From Leucobacter ruminantium (lineage in GTDB: Bacteria; Actinomycetota; Actinomycetes; Actinomycetales; Microbacteriaceae), in assembly GCF_017565705.1 (NCBI RefSeq), contig NZ_JAGDYL010000007.1, forward strand, positions 1 through 64,000: DNA of 64,000 nt, written 5' to 3'. Shown piece by piece: positions 17,341 to 26,090 of this stretch (position 1 is its first letter; every line of letters starts with the position of its first letter). The notes under the pieces were generated by a model. The model ran no database searches. It was not told the origin of the DNA and was given only the letters and a program-made list of their open reading frames with translations. The position numbers were made by a program, and so were the translations under genes.

Positions 17341-18390
17341 TCAGACGGGGTCGCCCTCCACCGGCCCCTCAGTGTTCGGCTTCCACCCGAGTGCCGGGGC
17401 CACCTGCTCCGCGAAGGCCTGCAGCACGTGCAGGTTGTACTCGGGGCCGAGCTGGTTCGGGATCGTGAGCATCAGGGTGTCGGCCGCCATCACGGCCTCA
17501 TCGGCGCGCAGCTGCTCGATGAGTCGATCGGGGGTGTCGGCGTAGGTCTTCCCGAACGTGGACCGGATGCCGTCGATGACGCCGATCTGGTCCTGCCCGT
17601 CGCGGCCGCGGATGCCGAAGTACATCTCGTCCTCCGCGCTGACGATCGGGAAGACGCTGCGGCTCACCGAGACCCGCGGCGATCCCGTGTGGCCGGCCTC
17701 GCGGTAGGCCTCGCGGTAGCGTTCGATCTGCTGCCGCTGCAGCACGTGGAAGGGCTCGCCCGTCGCCTCGGTGAGCAGCGTGGAGCTCATGAGGTTGAGA
17801 CCGCGGCGACCTGTGTCCTCCGCCGTGGCCCGCGATCCGGCGCCCCACCAGATGCGGTCGCGCAGACCGGCCGATCGCGGTTCGATGGCCAGCCGACCGG
17901 GCGGCGCCATCGCGGGGTCCGAGTCGACGAGCGCCTCGCCGTCGATCGCCCGCAGGAAGAGGTCGAACTTGTCGCGGGCGAGGTCGGCGCCGCGCGGATC
18001 CTCGGAACCCGTGTATCCGAAGGCCTCGTATCCGCGCAGCGCGGTCTCGGGGGATCCCCGGCTGATGCCGATGGCGATGCGGCCGTCGGCGATGTGGTCG
18101 AGTGCCGCGAGCTCCTCGGCGAGGTAGAGGGGGTTCTCGTAGCGCATGTCGATCACGCCGGTGCCGACCTCGATGCGCTTCGTGCGCGCCGCCATGGCGG
18201 TGAGCAGAGGGACGGGCGACGCGGCCTGCCTGGCGAAGTGGTGCACGCGCACGTAGGCGCCGTTGACGCCGATCTCGTCGGCGCCCTCGGCGAGCTCGAT
18301 CGTCTGCAGCAGCATGTCGCGGGCGGAGCGCACGCGCGATCCGGGCACGGGGCCGTAGTGCCCGAACGACAGGAATCCGAAAGCTCTCAT
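17341..18390 (-). CDS. LLM-class flavin-dependent oxidoreductase
   Basis: The 349-aa protein has the luciferase-like TIM-barrel pattern: 'RAFGFLSFGHYG', 'VRVHHFARQAASPVPLLTAMAARTKRIEVGTGVIDM', 'LAEELAALDHIADGRIAIGISRGSP'. These are the FMN/F420-binding monooxygenase signatures. It probably uses FMNH2 (or F420) to oxidise a small organic substrate. ATG 18390 is chosen because GAAGGGATG lies upstream and the frame before it reads as spacer. The amidohydrolase gene upstream runs in the same direction, 55 bp away. Confidence 0.85.
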   Translation of the reverse strand: MRAFGFLSFGHYGPVPGSRVRSARDMLLQTIELAEGADEIGVNGAYVRVHHFARQAASPVPLLTAMAARTKRIEVGTGVIDMRYENPLYLAEELAALDHIADGRIAIGISRGSPETALRGYEAFGYTGSEDPRGADLARDKFDLFLRAIDGEALVDSDPAMAPPGRLAIEPRSAGLRDRIWWGAGSRATAEDTGRRGLNLMSSTLLTEATGEPFHVLQRQQIERYREAYREAGHTGSPRVSVSRSVFPIVSAEDEMYFGIRGRDGQDQIGVIDGIRSTFGKTYADTPDRLIEQLRADEAVMAADTLMLTIPNQLGPEYNLHVLQAFAEQVAPALGWKPNTEGPVEGDPV

Positions 18391-18445
18391 GCGGGGTGCA
18401 ACATCCCTTCGAGAGATATATTCCCGCGCATGCACCTGCGAGGGG

Positions 18446-20107
18446 TCAGGGTGCGGCGAGCTCCTGCTCGGCATCGTAACGGAACTTCCCACCCACCATG
18501 GTCGCCCGTACCTCGATGTCCTTGATCTTCTCCGGGGAGACGGCGAGCAGGTCGTCGGAGAGCACCACGAGGTCGGCGAGCTTGCCTCGGGAGAGGGATC
18601 CCTTCAGCCGCTCCTCGTGCACCGCGTACGCGGAACCGTAGGTGTAGGCGCGCAGCGCCTGCCAGGGGGTGAGGCGTTCGTCGGGGCCGATGAGCTCGCC
18701 CCCCTCGGCGCGCCGGTTGACCATGTCGTGCAGGGAGATCAGCGGTTCCGCGGGCACCACCGGCGCATCGGTGGAGCCGGGCAGCTCGACGCCCCGGTCG
18801 ACGAAGCTGCGCATGCGATAGACCTGGTCCATGCGCTCGGGCCCCAGCGCCGACACGAAGCCGTCGCCGAGCTCGGAGATGAAGCGCCCCTGCGGCACGG
18901 GGATGTAGCCGCCGTCGGCGATCCGCTCCACCTGCTCGTCCGAGACGATCGCCGCGTGCTCGAGGCGATGACGCGCGTCGGAGCGGGGGCGCATCTTCTG
19001 CGCCTCGTCCAGTGCGTCGAGCACGAAGCCGACGGCGCGGTCGCCGATCGCGTGCGCGGCCACCTGCCAGCCGTTCACGTGGGCCGTGATGAGCATGTCG
19101 CGCAGCTCGGCCTCGTCCCACGCCATCAGCCCGGTGTTGCCGGGTTCGCCGACGTAGTCGTGGCACATGGCGGCCGTGTGTCCGATGAGGGATCCGTCGC
19201 TCAGCACCTTGGTCGGCCCGAGGCGCAGCCACTCGTTGCCGATGCCGCTGCGGAGGCCGAGGTCGATGCCCCATCCGTCGCCGTTGCCGTAGGGCGTGCC
19301 GATGGGGCCGAGCCCGTGCAGCGCGTCGATGTAGGGCATGAGCGTCAGCCTGGTGTGCAGCTTGCCCGCGTCGAGCAGATCCTGGTAGGCGCGCACGTCG
19401 CCGGGACCGTTGCCGATGCCGCGCCCCGAGACCCCGGCCTCGGTGACGCTCGTGAGGCCGTGCCGCAGGCACCAGCGCGAGGCGCGCTTGAGAGCGTCGA
19501 AGAGCATGGTCTGGGGCACGAGGCGCAGGTAGTCGTCGACGAGGCTCATCGCCTTGTCGGCGAGGAGGCCGGTATTGCGGCCGGTGTCGTCGCGGCCGAT
19601 CTCGCCGCCGACGGGGGCCTCGAGCGCGTCGGGGTCGGGGTGGCCCGCGAGCGCGAAGGCCTCGGTGTTGGCGACGCACATGTGCGCGGAGTTGTGCAGG
19701 ATGAACACAGGACGACCGCCCGAGATGCGGTCGAGCACGTCGCGGTCGGGGTGGGCGCCGATGCGGTTCTGGTCGTAGCCGTGGCCGATCACCCATGAGC
19801 CGGCGGGTCGGGTTGCGGCGTAGCGCTCGACCTTCTTGTAGAGGGCGTCGAGCGTCGGCGCCTCCTGCGCGGAGAGGTCGAGCTGGTCCATGCGCAGTCC
19901 GAGCGCAGAGAAGTGCATGTGCGCGTCGTTGAAGCCGGGCACAACGGGCGCACCGTCGAGGTCGATGCGCACCTCGGCCGAAATGCCGTCGAGCGCCTCG
20001 TCGAAACCGATGATGCGGCCCGCGAAGATGCCGAGGCGTGACGCCTGGGGGCGCTTCGGGTCCATCGTGGTGATGCGCGCATTCTCGATGATGGTGTCGA
20101 CGAGCAT
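18446..20107 (-). CDS. YtcJ-like amidohydrolase
   Basis: The 553-aa metal-dependent hydrolase has the N-terminal composite strand 'IIENARITTMDPKRP', the metal motif NDAHMH at about residues 60-65, the core 'GHGYDQNR', 'AHAIGDRAV', 'RHRLEHAAIVS' and the terminal 'GSTDAPVVP...PWQALRAYTYGSAYA'. This order is diagnostic of the YtcJ/amidohydrolase-3 family, whose members cleave N-formyl or N-acyl amide bonds. ATG 20107 has AAAGGGG upstream. It may be cotranscribed with the LLM oxidoreductase; a joint catabolic role is only an inference. Confidence 0.85.
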   Translation of the reverse strand: MLVDTIIENARITTMDPKRPQASRLGIFAGRIIGFDEALDGISAEVRIDLDGAPVVPGFNDAHMHFSALGLRMDQLDLSAQEAPTLDALYKKVERYAATRPAGSWVIGHGYDQNRIGAHPDRDVLDRISGGRPVFILHNSAHMCVANTEAFALAGHPDPDALEAPVGGEIGRDDTGRNTGLLADKAMSLVDDYLRLVPQTMLFDALKRASRWCLRHGLTSVTEAGVSGRGIGNGPGDVRAYQDLLDAGKLHTRLTLMPYIDALHGLGPIGTPYGNGDGWGIDLGLRSGIGNEWLRLGPTKVLSDGSLIGHTAAMCHDYVGEPGNTGLMAWDEAELRDMLITAHVNGWQVAAHAIGDRAVGFVLDALDEAQKMRPRSDARHRLEHAAIVSDEQVERIADGGYIPVPQGRFISELGDGFVSALGPERMDQVYRMRSFVDRGVELPGSTDAPVVPAEPLISLHDMVNRRAEGGELIGPDERLTPWQALRAYTYGSAYAVHEERLKGSLSRGKLADLVVLSDDLLAVSPEKIKDIEVRATMVGGKFRYDAEQELAAP

Positions 20108-20275
20108 GAATGCCCCTTTGCATGGTCCGCGGTCGAAAGCTCTTCAGCACAGTACCGGAGATCGGGGGCGAACCTCGAACCGGGCCTCGGGCGGGCGCGG
20201 GTCGGTACCGGGGTACGACGCCCGGGGCACCGGGGTCCGATCCCTCGCCCCTCATCGGTCCGTAGCGTCGATGAC

Positions 20276-21037
20276 ATGGAGATTCGAACGAGCGAGATGG
20301 GGCTGGTGGCGCGCGTCGCCCGCCTGGGGAAGCACTACGGAGAAGGGGAGCACCGGGTCACGGCGCTCGACGACGTGTCGATAGGGATCAGGCGAGGCCA
20401 GTTCACCGCCATCATGGGGCCGTCGGGCTCGGGCAAGTCGACGCTCATGCACGTCATGGCCGGTCTCGATACCCCGAGCGAGGGGCGCGCGTGGCTGGGC
20501 GACGACGAGATCACGGGCCTCGGCGACGCCGAGCTCACCAGGCTGCGCCGCCGCCGCATCGGGTTCGTGTTCCAGGCCTTCAACCTCGTGCCCACGCTCG
20601 ACGCGATGGACAACATCCGGCTGCCGTTCGAACTCGACGGCCGCCGCCCCTCCGCTGAGGAGCGGGAGCGGATCGACGCGCTGATCGGCGCGCTCGGGCT
20701 CGTGGGCCGCACCGGCCACCGCCCGCACGAGCTCTCCGGCGGCCAGCAGCAGCGCGTGGCGATCGCCAGGGCGCTCGCGACCAGGCCCGACGTGATCTTC
20801 GCCGACGAGCCGACGGGTGCGCTCGACTCGCGCACGAGCCGGGAGGTGCTGCAGCTGCTGCGCGCCGCCGTCGTCGAGCGCGGGCAGAGCATCGCGATGG
20901 TCACACACGATCCGGTCGCGGCGAGCCACGCCGACCGCATCCTGTTCCTCGCCGACGGGCGCATCGTCTCCGACTGCGGGGCGATGTCGGCGGAGCAGAT
21001 CTCCGAGACCATGCTGCACCTCGAGCGGGTGGCCTGA
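20276..21037 (+). CDS. ABC transporter ATP-binding protein (LolD/MacB type)
   Basis: The 253-aa ATPase has Walker A GPSGSGKST, Q-loop 'FVFQAFNLVPTLDAMDNI', signature [15 protein letters not shown] and Walker B VIFADEPTGALDS. The 'FNLVPTL' and 'EPTGALDS' wording marks the LolD/MacB/FtsE-like export subfamily. Its partner FtsX-type permease overlaps it by one base (TGATG). TAGCGT ends 7 nt before ATG 20276, so the operon may be leaderless. The substrate is unknown; such pairs often export peptides or lipoproteins or sense cell-envelope antibiotics. Confidence 0.9.
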   Translation: MEIRTSEMGLVARVARLGKHYGEGEHRVTALDDVSIGIRRGQFTAIMGPSGSGKSTLMHVMAGLDTPSEGRAWLGDDEITGLGDAELTRLRRRRIGFVFQAFNLVPTLDAMDNIRLPFELDGRRPSAEERERIDALIGALGLVGRTGHRPHELSGGQQQRVAIARALATRPDVIFADEPTGALDSRTSREVLQLLRAAVVERGQSIAMVTHDPVAASHADRILFLADGRIVSDCGAMSAEQISETMLHLERVA

Positions 21038-22431
21038 TGCGCGTCGGGGCAGGGATTCGCGAGCACGCCTCAACCGTCGTCGTCGCAGCGCTGTCATCGC
21101 TGTTCGCGGTCGCGCTGATCCTGTTCACCGGCATACTGACGGCTTCGATCGAACCCGCGGTCATCGAGTCGAGCGGCACCTTCCGGGTCGTGCTGATGAT
21201 GGTGGCGCTCGTCTTCATCCTCATCGCGCTCTACGTCGGCGCGATCGTCACGGCGAACACCTTCTCCACGATCATCGCCGGTCGCACCCGTACGATCGCG
21301 CTGCTGCGGCTGATCGGCTCGACCTCCGCTCGCGTGCGCGGCCGCGTCGCGGGCGAGGGGCTCGTCGTCGGTCTCGTCGGCGCGATCATCGGGTTCGCGC
21401 TCGCCGAGGGGCTCTGCGCTGCGGTCGTCGCCCTGGGGCCCGGCCTCGGCTGGCTGCCCGCCGAGCGCGACTATCCGCTGTTCGACCCGCTCGCGGTCGT
21501 CGCCGTCGCGGTCGTCGCGCTCACCACGTGGGCCGCGGCGTGGACCGGTTCGCGCCGGGTCGCCGGCGTCTCGCCGATCGCCGCGACCGGGGCGGCTGTC
21601 GAACTCGCGCCCGAGCGCTCGCGCCGTCGCCCGGCGCGCACCGTGTGGTCGGTCGTTCTGATGATCCTCGGAGCCTCGCTGCTCGCGATCGGGCTGGTGC
21701 TCGGCTTCGTGACACCGCTCGCGCTCTTCATCGCGTTCTGGGGAGGGCTGTTCTCGTTCACCGGCATCGCACTGGGAGCGCACCTCGTGATGCCGCCCCT
21801 GCTGGGCATCTCGGGCCGGATGCTCGGGCGCGGGGTCGCCGGGCGGCTCGCGGCGGCGAACACGCTGCGGCATCCCGAGCGCAGCGCGCGCTCCACGATC
21901 GGTCTCGTGATCGGCGTGACGCTCGTGACGATGTTCGCCGTGGCGCTCTCGAGCTACGAGACGATGGCTCTGCACGCGTTCGCGAGCGACGCCGAACTCG
22001 AGGCGCAGATGTCGGACACGCTCACCGTCACGACCGCGATCTTCACGGGACTCGTCGGCTTCTCGGCGGTGATCGCAGCTGTCGGGCTGGTGAACACGCT
22101 CTCGCTCAGCGTGCTGCAGCGCACCCGCGAGCTCGGGCTGCTGCGAGTGCTCGGCCTCACCGGTGCGCAGATGCGGCGGATGGTGCTGGCCGAGAGCGCG
22201 CAGATGACGGTCACGGCCCTCGGTCTTGGACTGCTGCTCGGCGTGTTCTACGGCTGGACGGCCGCGCAGTCGCTCATGGGTTCCCAGGCCGGCCTGATGG
22301 CGCCCACGATCCCGTGGCCGATCCTCGCGGGGGTGGCGGTGTTCGGCGGATCGCTCGCGCTCGTCGCCGCCGCGGCGCCCGCGCGCCGTGCGATCCGCGT
22401 GTCGCCGGTCGAGGCACTCGCCCTCGATTGA
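21037..22431 (+). CDS. FtsX-like ABC transporter permease
   Basis: The 464-aa protein is rich in membrane helices. An N-terminal helix near residues 15-35 is followed by FtsX-type helices ('IALYVGAIVTANTFSTIIAGRTRTIALLRLIGST', 'GLVNTLSLSVLQRTRELGLLRVLGLTGAQMRRMVLAES'), which occur twice, as in eight-to-ten-helix two-module permeases. It lacks the large extracytoplasmic MacB domain. ATG 21037 overlaps the stop codon of the ATPase gene, indicating translational coupling. Together they form a complete exporter. Confidence 0.88.
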   Translation: MRVGAGIREHASTVVVAALSSLFAVALILFTGILTASIEPAVIESSGTFRVVLMMVALVFILIALYVGAIVTANTFSTIIAGRTRTIALLRLIGSTSARVRGRVAGEGLVVGLVGAIIGFALAEGLCAAVVALGPGLGWLPAERDYPLFDPLAVVAVAVVALTTWAAAWTGSRRVAGVSPIAATGAAVELAPERSRRRPARTVWSVVLMILGASLLAIGLVLGFVTPLALFIAFWGGLFSFTGIALGAHLVMPPLLGISGRMLGRGVAGRLAAANTLRHPERSARSTIGLVIGVTLVTMFAVALSSYETMALHAFASDAELEAQMSDTLTVTTAIFTGLVGFSAVIAAVGLVNTLSLSVLQRTRELGLLRVLGLTGAQMRRMVLAESAQMTVTALGLGLLLGVFYGWTAAQSLMGSQAGLMAPTIPWPILAGVAVFGGSLALVAAAAPARRAIRVSPVEALALD

Positions 22432-22440
22432 GGCTCCGGC

Positions 22441-22908
22441 TCAGACGTGCTCGACGAGGGCCGTGGCGATCGCCGCCACGCCCTCGCCGCGGCCCGTGAA
22501 GCCGAGGCCGTCGCTCGTGGTGGCGCCGACCGAGACGGGGGCTCCGAGCAGCGCGGTCAGCACGCCTTCGGCCTCGGCGCGGCGCGGGGCGAAGCGGGGG
22601 CGGTTGCAGACGAGCTGCACGGAGACGTTGATGGGGCGCCAGCCGTGCTGCGCGAGCCGGTCGAGCGCGAGGAGCACGAAGCCGGTGCTCGGGGCCCCGG
22701 CGGTCCCGGGCTCGTCGACACCGACGAGGGATCCGATGTCTCCGAGGCCGGCGGCCGAGAGCAGCGCGTCGACGATGGCGTGGCAGGCGGCGTCGCCGTC
22801 GCTGTGGCCGGAGAGGCCGATCTCGCCCGGCCAGTCGAGGCCGGCGAGACGCAGCGGCGATCCCTCATCGAATGCGTGCACGTCGACGCCGGTGCCGACG
22901 CGGATCAC
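22441..22908 (-). CDS. ispF: 2-C-methyl-D-erythritol 2,4-cyclodiphosphate synthase
   Basis: The 155-aa enzyme of the MEP isoprenoid pathway forms the cyclodiphosphate from CDP-ME 2-phosphate, releasing CMP. It carries the metal motif DVHAF (Asp9, His11), '[29 protein letters not shown]' with His44-region ligands, and the C-terminal '[20 protein letters not shown]'. GTG 22908 overlaps the ispD stop by 4 bp (GTGA), so ispD and ispF are coupled. The 3' end faces the convergent FtsX gene with only 9 bp between them. Confidence 0.95.
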   Translation of the reverse strand: MIRVGTGVDVHAFDEGSPLRLAGLDWPGEIGLSGHSDGDAACHAIVDALLSAAGLGDIGSLVGVDEPGTAGAPSTGFVLLALDRLAQHGWRPINVSVQLVCNRPRFAPRRAEAEGVLTALLGAPVSVGATTSDGLGFTGRGEGVAAIATALVEHV

Positions 22909-23696
22909 GGGCCCTCCAGCGCCTCTGCCGCGTTCGCGGCCAGGATCGACTCGAGCACGGTCAGGTCGTCGGCTGTGGTGAGCTTGTGCGCCCGGCGCTC
23001 GCCGGGCACCGTGCGCACGGTGCCGCCCGCGCGCTGGACTACCTCGGCATCGTCGGTAGGGGCGCCGTGCTCGCCGCCCTCCTGCAACTGCACGGTCTCG
23101 TGCGCCGACGCAAGGGCCTCTCGCGGGAAGCCCTGCGGGGTCTGCACGGCGACGAGCGGCGCACGGTCGACGGTCTCGTGCACGACGCCGTCTGCGTCGA
23201 CCCGCTTGAGCGTGTCGGAGACCGCGAGCGCCGGCACGACGGCGTCTCCGGTGCGGCGCACCTCGGCGAGCACGCGCTCGAAGAGCTCGGCGCTCGCGAA
23301 CGGACGGGCCGCGTCGTGCACGAGCACGGTGTCGACCGAGTCGGGCAGCGCGGCGATGCCGAAGCGAACCGACTCGTGCCGCTCGCGCCCGCCCGGCGTG
23401 ACCGTCGCCTCCCACGGCGAGTTCGCCGGGAGCACGCGCTCGACGAGTTCGAGCGCCTCCGCCGCGCGGTCTTCGGGGACCACGACCACGAGGTGCCCGG
23501 CGTGGGGCAGCGAGGTCGCGGTCGCGATCGCGAACTCGAGCAGCGCACGGCCGTGCAGTCGCACGAACGCCTTGGGCACGCCCGCGCCCAGGCGCTCGCC
23601 CCGGCCGGCGGCGACGACCACGACACCGAGTTTCGCGAGGGCGTGAGGCGCGGTGCCGAGGGGCGTGCGCTCGTTTGCGAGGGGTGAGCTGCTCAT
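22905..23696 (-). CDS. ispD: 2-C-methyl-D-erythritol 4-phosphate cytidylyltransferase
   Basis: The 263-aa nucleotidyltransferase shows '[19 protein letters not shown]' (CTP-binding G-rich loop with Lys), '[10 protein letters not shown]' and '[13 protein letters not shown]', the IspD signatures, and ends with '[19 protein letters not shown]'. It makes CDP-ME in the MEP pathway. ATG 23696 has TACGCT ending 7 nt upstream, consistent with a leaderless transcript starting within the carD-ispD spacer; read-through past the carD hairpin is the alternative. Confidence 0.95.
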   Translation of the reverse strand: MSSSPLANERTPLGTAPHALAKLGVVVVAAGRGERLGAGVPKAFVRLHGRALLEFAIATATSLPHAGHLVVVVPEDRAAEALELVERVLPANSPWEATVTPGGRERHESVRFGIAALPDSVDTVLVHDAARPFASAELFERVLAEVRRTGDAVVPALAVSDTLKRVDADGVVHETVDRAPLVAVQTPQGFPREALASAHETVQLQEGGEHGAPTDDAEVVQRAGGTVRTVPGERRAHKLTTADDLTVLESILAANAAEALEGP

Positions 23697-23775
23697 GCGC
23701 CCCAGCGTACCCCCGGGCTCCGACACTCGGAAGCGAGGGATCCTACCGAGCGACGCGCTCCGTAAGAACGCGAAA

Positions 23776-23830
23776 GCCCGCCGGCCGCCCGGCCCGCAGC
23801 GTTGAGCTGCGGAGCGGGCCACCGGCGGGC
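23776..23830. terminator. composite GC-rich hairpin downstream of carD
   Basis: Outer arms GCCCGCCGG (23776-23784) and CCGGCGGGC (23822-23830) enclose an inner imperfect stem (GGCCCGCAGC / GCGGAGCGGGCC). It lies 26 bp beyond the carD stop (minus strand), before the ispD promoter. Confidence 0.7.
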
Positions 23831-23855
23831 GGCGCCGTTCAGCGACGGCGAGGGA

Positions 23856-24356
23856 TCAGACCGCTGCCTCCGAGGCGAGCACGTCGTCGAGGATCTGCGA
23901 AGCCTTCTCCTCATCGGTGTTCTCGGCGAGGGCGAGCTCCGAGACGAGGATCTGGCGGGCCTTCGCGAAGAGGCCCTTCTCGCCCGCCGACAGCGAGCGG
24001 GATCCCTGGCTGCGGCGCCACAGGTCGCGCACGACCTCCGAGATCTTGATGATGTCGCCCGACGACAGCTTCTCGTTGTTCAGCTTGAAGCGGCGCGACC
24101 AGTTGCTCGGCTCCTCCGTGAACGGGGCGCGGAGCACCTCGAAGACGCGCTGCAGACCCTCGGGGTCGATCACATCGCGGATGCCCACGAGCTCGGCGCT
24201 GTCGGCGGGGATCTCGATGTCGACCGGAGTCGGCTGGCTCGCGTGGAGCTTGAGGAAGGTCTTCTCTTCGCCACCGATCTTGACCTTTCGGACTCCGACG
24301 ATCTTGGACGGTCCGTGGTGGGGGTAGACGACAGTCTCTCCGACCTCAAATTGCAT
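23856..24356 (-). CDS. carD: CarD-family transcriptional regulator
   Basis: The 166-aa protein has an N-terminal RNA-polymerase-interacting Tudor-like domain ([25 protein letters not shown]) and a C-terminal helical DNA-binding domain ([31 protein letters not shown]). It matches mycobacterial CarD in length and layout. CarD binds the RNAP beta subunit and stabilises open complexes at rRNA and many other promoters. ATG 24356 is preceded by GAAGGAG; an in-frame ATG eight codons earlier has no such site. The neighbours ispD-ispF downstream and a divergent lipoprotein match the conserved mycobacterial order. Confidence 0.95.
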   Translation of the reverse strand: MQFEVGETVVYPHHGPSKIVGVRKVKIGGEEKTFLKLHASQPTPVDIEIPADSAELVGIRDVIDPEGLQRVFEVLRAPFTEEPSNWSRRFKLNNEKLSSGDIIKISEVVRDLWRRSQGSRSLSAGEKGLFAKARQILVSELALAENTDEEKASQILDDVLASEAAV

Positions 24357-24410
24357 CGAGTCGCTCCTTCTTTTCTCCAACCGCTAGGATAACATATGCC
24401 CCCGCTCCGG

Positions 24411-24441
24411 TTGGCGGGCGCTGGCCCTGCGCGGCTATGAT
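24411..24441 (+). promoter_or_regulatory. candidate promoter of the LpqE-like lipoprotein
   Basis: A TTGGCG box (24411-24416) and TATGAT (24436-24441) are separated by 19 bp, upstream of TTG 24505. The spacer is slightly longer than the 17 bp optimum. Confidence 0.4.
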
Positions 24442-24504
24442 GATGCTGAACTGCGTGTCGCAAGACGGCGAGCGCGGCGCGAAACCACGGCTCGGAGGAC
24501 CACC

Positions 24505-25149
24505 TTGAAGATTCGGATCGCCTCTTCCATCGCTCTTGCGGCGGGTCTCATGCTCGGAGCGACCGGCTGCGGCCTGATCGCTCCCCAGGCCACCACCGAG
24601 GCGTACGCGCCCAGCGACGGGATCGATGTGAACGTCGGCGACGTCGAGCTCCGCAACGTGCTGCTCATCGCCGACGAGACCGGCGAGAACTTCAACGTCG
24701 TCTTCTCGGCCGTGAACACGACCGGTTCGCCCGTCGACCTCTCGATCAGCTTCGTGGGCGAGGGATCGCAGAAGGCCCGCGCCGAGTTCACCGTGCCGAC
24801 CGGCAGCACCGAGTTCGGCAATCCCGAGGGCGAGATCGAGCCCGTGCTCGTGACGATCCCGAACCTCATCCCGGGTGCCACCGCGCGCGCCTACTTCCAG
24901 ACCCCCGGCGCGAGCGAGGTCAAGTACGACGTGCCCGCGCTCGACGACGAGAAGCTCGTCGAGTACCGCGACTACGTGCTCCCCGCCGACTTCGGCGCAG
25001 AGGAGGACGAGCAGGAGGCGAAGGCCGACGCGTCGTCTTCGACGGGGGGCGAGGGATCCTCGGCGGCCGCTTCGTCGGGCGAGACCTCTGCTGCGGGCGA
25101 GACCTCTTCGGCCGACGCCTCGGCGACCGAGACGCACACCGCCGAATAG
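24505..25149 (+). CDS. LpqE-like lipoprotein
   Basis: The 214-aa exported lipoprotein has a signal peptide with lipobox LGATGC, lipidated Cys at residue 22. An all-beta domain (residues ~35-165: 'VGDVELRNVLLIADETGENFNVVFSAVNTTGSPVDL') matches the LpqE-type architecture. The tail (170-214) is Ser/Ala/Glu-rich and probably disordered. Divergence from carD is the conserved position of lpqE (Rv3584) in mycobacteria. The TTG 24505 start lies near GGAGGACCACC, a good ribosome-binding site. Molecular function is unknown. Confidence 0.75.
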   Translation: MKIRIASSIALAAGLMLGATGCGLIAPQATTEAYAPSDGIDVNVGDVELRNVLLIADETGENFNVVFSAVNTTGSPVDLSISFVGEGSQKARAEFTVPTGSTEFGNPEGEIEPVLVTIPNLIPGATARAYFQTPGASEVKYDVPALDDEKLVEYRDYVLPADFGAEEDEQEAKADASSSTGGEGSSAAASSGETSAAGETSSADASATETHTAE

Positions 25150-25158
25150 ACTGACCAT

Positions 25159-25199
25159 CGCGTGCGGCCCTCCCCGGAATCCGGGGAGGGCCGCACGCG
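25159..25199 (+). terminator. strong terminator after the lipoprotein gene
   Basis: Near-perfect 20-bp arms (CGCGTGCGGCCCTCCCCGGA / its complement) meet at a one-base centre, 9 bp after the stop codon. It is one of the strongest hairpins in the window. Confidence 0.85.
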
Positions 25200-25204
25200 T
25201 GTGT

Positions 25205-25385
25205 GGGCGCCCCTTTCCGCTGGTCGAACGGAGCGTCCCTTCCGCTGGCTGAGCGGAGCGGAGCGCCCCCTCCGCTGGTTGAGCGAGCGGAGCGAGTCGA
25301 AACCCGGGTCGGTCCCTTGATTTCGACTCGGCTGCGCCTCGCTCGATCAGCGGGGTGGGCTGCGCCTCGCTCGATCGGCGGGGAC
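25205..25385. repeat. cluster of dispersed GAGCGAGCGGAGCGAGTCGA / CGCTCGATCAGCGG repeats
   Basis: Three direct copies of CCGCTGGTNGA(G)CGGAGCG occupy 25217-25300. They are followed by inverted copies TTTCGACTCGGCTGCGCCTCGCTCGATCAGCGG and GGCTGCGCCTCGCTCGATCGGCGG up to 25385. The two halves are largely complementary. No gene is seen in this 200-bp spacer between the terminator and regX3. Confidence 0.7.
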
Positions 25386-25400
25386 GGCTGACACCCGCTC

Positions 25401-26090
25401 CTAACCGAAGCGGTAGCCGACGCCCCGCACGGTGGAGATGAGGCGAGGCTTCGAGGGCTCCTCCTCGATGCGGGCGCGGATGCGCTTGACGTGCACGTCG
25501 AGGGTCTTGGTGTCGCCGTAGTAGTTGCTGCCCCAGACCCTGTCGATGAGCTGGCCGCGGGTCAGCACCCGGCCCGAGTGCCGCATCAGCATCTCCAGCA
25601 GTTCGAACTCTCGCAGCGGCATCGCGATCTCCTCGCCCCGAACGCTCACCGCGTGACGTTCGGGGTCGAGTCGCACCCCGTGCTCCTCGAGCACGGGCGA
25701 GTCCTTGACACGATCGTCCTCATCGCCGCCGACGCGGCGAAGCGCGGCGCGCACCCGTGCGAGCAGTTCGCGCGCGGAGTAGGGCTTCGTGATGTAGTCG
25801 TCGGCGCCGAGCTCGAGGCCGACCACGATGTCGATCTCGCTGTCCTTCGCGCTCAGCATGATCACCGGCACGCGGGACTTCACGCGGATCGCGCGGCACA
25901 CCTCGGTACCCGGTATGCCGGGGAGCATGAGGTCGAGCAGCACCAGATCGGGCGAGACCTCGCCGAACAGTTCGACCGCGGCGTTGCCGTTGTCGGCCAC
26001 CGTCACCCGGTATCCCTCGCGCTCGAGCAGGAACGCGAGCGGCTTCGAGATCGACTCCTCGTCCTCGACGAGCAGGATGTGATGCGCCAC
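25401..26090 (-). CDS. regX3: OmpR-family response regulator RegX3 (phosphate)
   Basis: The 229-aa protein has a receiver domain (VEDEESISKPLAFLLEREGY; phospho-acceptor Asp in VLLDLMLPG; K in ITKPYS) and an OmpR winged helix (REFELLEMLMRHSGRVLTRGQLIDRVWG...VHVKRIRARIE...VRGVGYRFG). GTG 26090 shares one base with the senX3 stop (TAGTG), so the pair is coupled. With phoU divergent next to senX3, the context indicates the phosphate-starvation system of actinobacteria. Regulation is likely through the 11-bp GTTCA repeats in the senX3-phoU spacer. Confidence 0.9.
   Translation of the reverse strand: MAHHILLVEDEESISKPLAFLLEREGYRVTVADNGNAAVELFGEVSPDLVLLDLMLPGIPGTEVCRAIRVKSRVPVIMLSAKDSEIDIVVGLELGADDYITKPYSARELLARVRAALRRVGGDEDDRVKDSPVLEEHGVRLDPERHAVSVRGEEIAMPLREFELLEMLMRHSGRVLTRGQLIDRVWGSNYYGDTKTLDVHVKRIRARIEEEPSKPRLISTVRGVGYRFG

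Noticed and set aside
20276-22431. LolD/FtsX-type exporter as a bacteriocin or lanthipeptide immunity system
   Set aside because: No precursor peptide, modification enzyme or two-component system lies beside it; the substrate is left open.
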